Below are positions 6,440 through 6,866 of a stretch of 6,866 nt of DNA, piece after piece. This DNA comes from Actinomycetes bacterium (GTDB lineage: Bacteria > Actinomycetota > Acidimicrobiia > Acidimicrobiales > Palsa-688). Position 1 is the stretch's first letter. Each line of letters starts with the position of its first letter. The notes beneath the pieces were generated by a model. It ran no database searches. It saw only the letters and a list, made by a program, of their open reading frames with translations, and was not told the origin of the DNA. Location of the stretch: NCBI GenBank assembly GCA_021808425.1, contig JAKBBS010000170.1:1-6866 (forward strand). The letters run 5' to 3'. Both the position numbers and the translations under genes were made by a program.

Positions 6440-6866
6440 GTGCCACTGATCCGGGTTCGTCGCACCCCGGGCAAGAGGTCGCTGCGAACTCGGCTAAGGA
6501 GGGGCTTCTCCGTCAGGGCCACCGCCACGATGTGTATCGCATTGGCAGTGCTCGCCATGGTGTCGACGCTGCCGAGCGCGACTCCCTCACCGACGTCGGC
6601 GACGTCAGCGCCGTCGGTCTCTGCAGGGGGGGCGTCGACGACGCCCGGCCAGCCATCAAAGCTGAGCAACGGTCTCAAGCTGACTGAACCACTGACGAGT
6701 CCGACGAAGCACACCGGTCGCCTGACGGGAGTGACGACAGGCCTGCCGGCGGGGTGCACCTCCGACGGTGTAACTGTCACCTGCACGTACAACCCTGTGG
6801 CCTCAGTCCAGAACTTAACGCTTCCAGTAGGGGTGGCCGAGGTGGCAGTCGACCTTATGGGCGGTG
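6440..6866 (+). CDS. Secreted Ser/Thr-rich protein with the start of a glycine-rich-type domain (3' end cut off by window)
   Basis: The frame is open from 6413 to the right edge without a stop, giving at least 142 residues from GTG at 6440. Seen: a long basic n-region (RVRRTPGKRSLRTRLRRRGF, residues 5-24) and a hydrophobic core MCIALAVLAMV (31-41). A likely signal peptidase site follows around LPSA (44-47), then a Ser/Thr/Pro/Ala linker to about residue 73. Next is a short module with two cysteines, C106 and C115, that could form a disulfide. The final segment, TYNPVASVQNLTLPVGVAEV (116-135) followed by AVDLMGG, resembles the first strands of glycine-rich surface domains (pattern Y-x-G-x-x-Q-x-x-x-V-P-x-G-V-x-x-V-x-V-x-x-x-G-G). 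Inferred location: exported or cell-surface. The start is uncertain: ATG at 6530 would leave no basic n-region, so I prefer 6440, though its ribosome binding site is weak; TTG 6431 is also possible. Function is not recognisable from this fragment. Confidence 0.65.
   Translation, partial: MPLIRVRRTPGKRSLRTRLRRGFSVRATATMCIALAVLAMVSTLPSATPSPTSATSAPSVSAGGASTTPGQPSKLSNGLKLTEPLTSPTKHTGRLTGVTTGLPAGCTSDGVTVTCTYNPVASVQNLTLPVGVAEVAVDLMGG

Noticed and set aside
6337..6687. Plus-strand open frame of 116 codons
   Set aside because: It overlaps the secreted-protein frame in another phase and shows no domain, whereas the other frame has signal-peptide and domain-like features.
6409..6792. Minus-strand open frame of 127 codons
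   Set aside because: It is antisense to the secreted protein and has no recognisable motif; explained as the complement of its Ser/Thr/Pro-rich coding.

Overview
The window is GC-rich, densely coded DNA with the look of an actinobacterium. The pointers are the Ala/Arg/Val-rich proteins, GTG start candidates, a large ATP-binding LuxR (LAL) regulator, an AAA_14/DUF4143 ATPase and an actinobacterial-style AbiE nucleotidyltransferase pair. Nothing in it identifies a genus. I see no rRNA, tRNA, transposase, integrase or CRISPR array.

Left half, minus strand (1-3144): three genes are read right to left. First is an ATPase with an AAA_14 core and a C-terminal DUF4143/PD-(D/E)XK-like part (1867-3144). 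After 74 bp comes a winged-helix regulator of the AbiEi antitoxin type (734-1792). It overlaps by 44 bp a nucleotidyltransferase of the AbiEii toxin type (from 777 down to the left edge, C-terminus cut off). The last two form a convincing type IV-like AbiE toxin-antitoxin module. The ATPase may be a separate gene or a partner. A perfect 16-bp-arm hairpin lies inside the antitoxin coding sequence, between the DNA-binding and C-terminal domains. The short gap before the antitoxin holds a plausible -10 box flanked by two near-identical 8-mers, a candidate autoregulatory site.

Middle (3145-3369): a divergent intergenic region separates the ATPase from the LuxR-type regulator. It contains two tandem 23-bp repeats plus a partial third copy, a 10-bp inverted pair spanning the region, and a small hairpin over an alternative GTG start. 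This is the best candidate for a regulatory hub in the window.

Right half, plus strand (3370-6866): a single 960-residue LAL regulator (Walker A and B near the N-terminus, long helical repeat region, LuxR helix-turn-helix at the extreme C-terminus) is followed by about 190 bp of non-coding DNA with a 10-bp direct repeat. After it begins a secreted protein with a basic N-terminus, hydrophobic core, Ser/Thr/Pro linker and the opening of what resembles a glycine-rich surface-protein domain. It runs off the right edge.

Overall this looks like an accessory, possibly defence- or stress-related toxin-antitoxin cluster beside a signal-responsive transcription regulator. No functional link between the two halves is shown by the sequence beyond the shared divergent promoter region.
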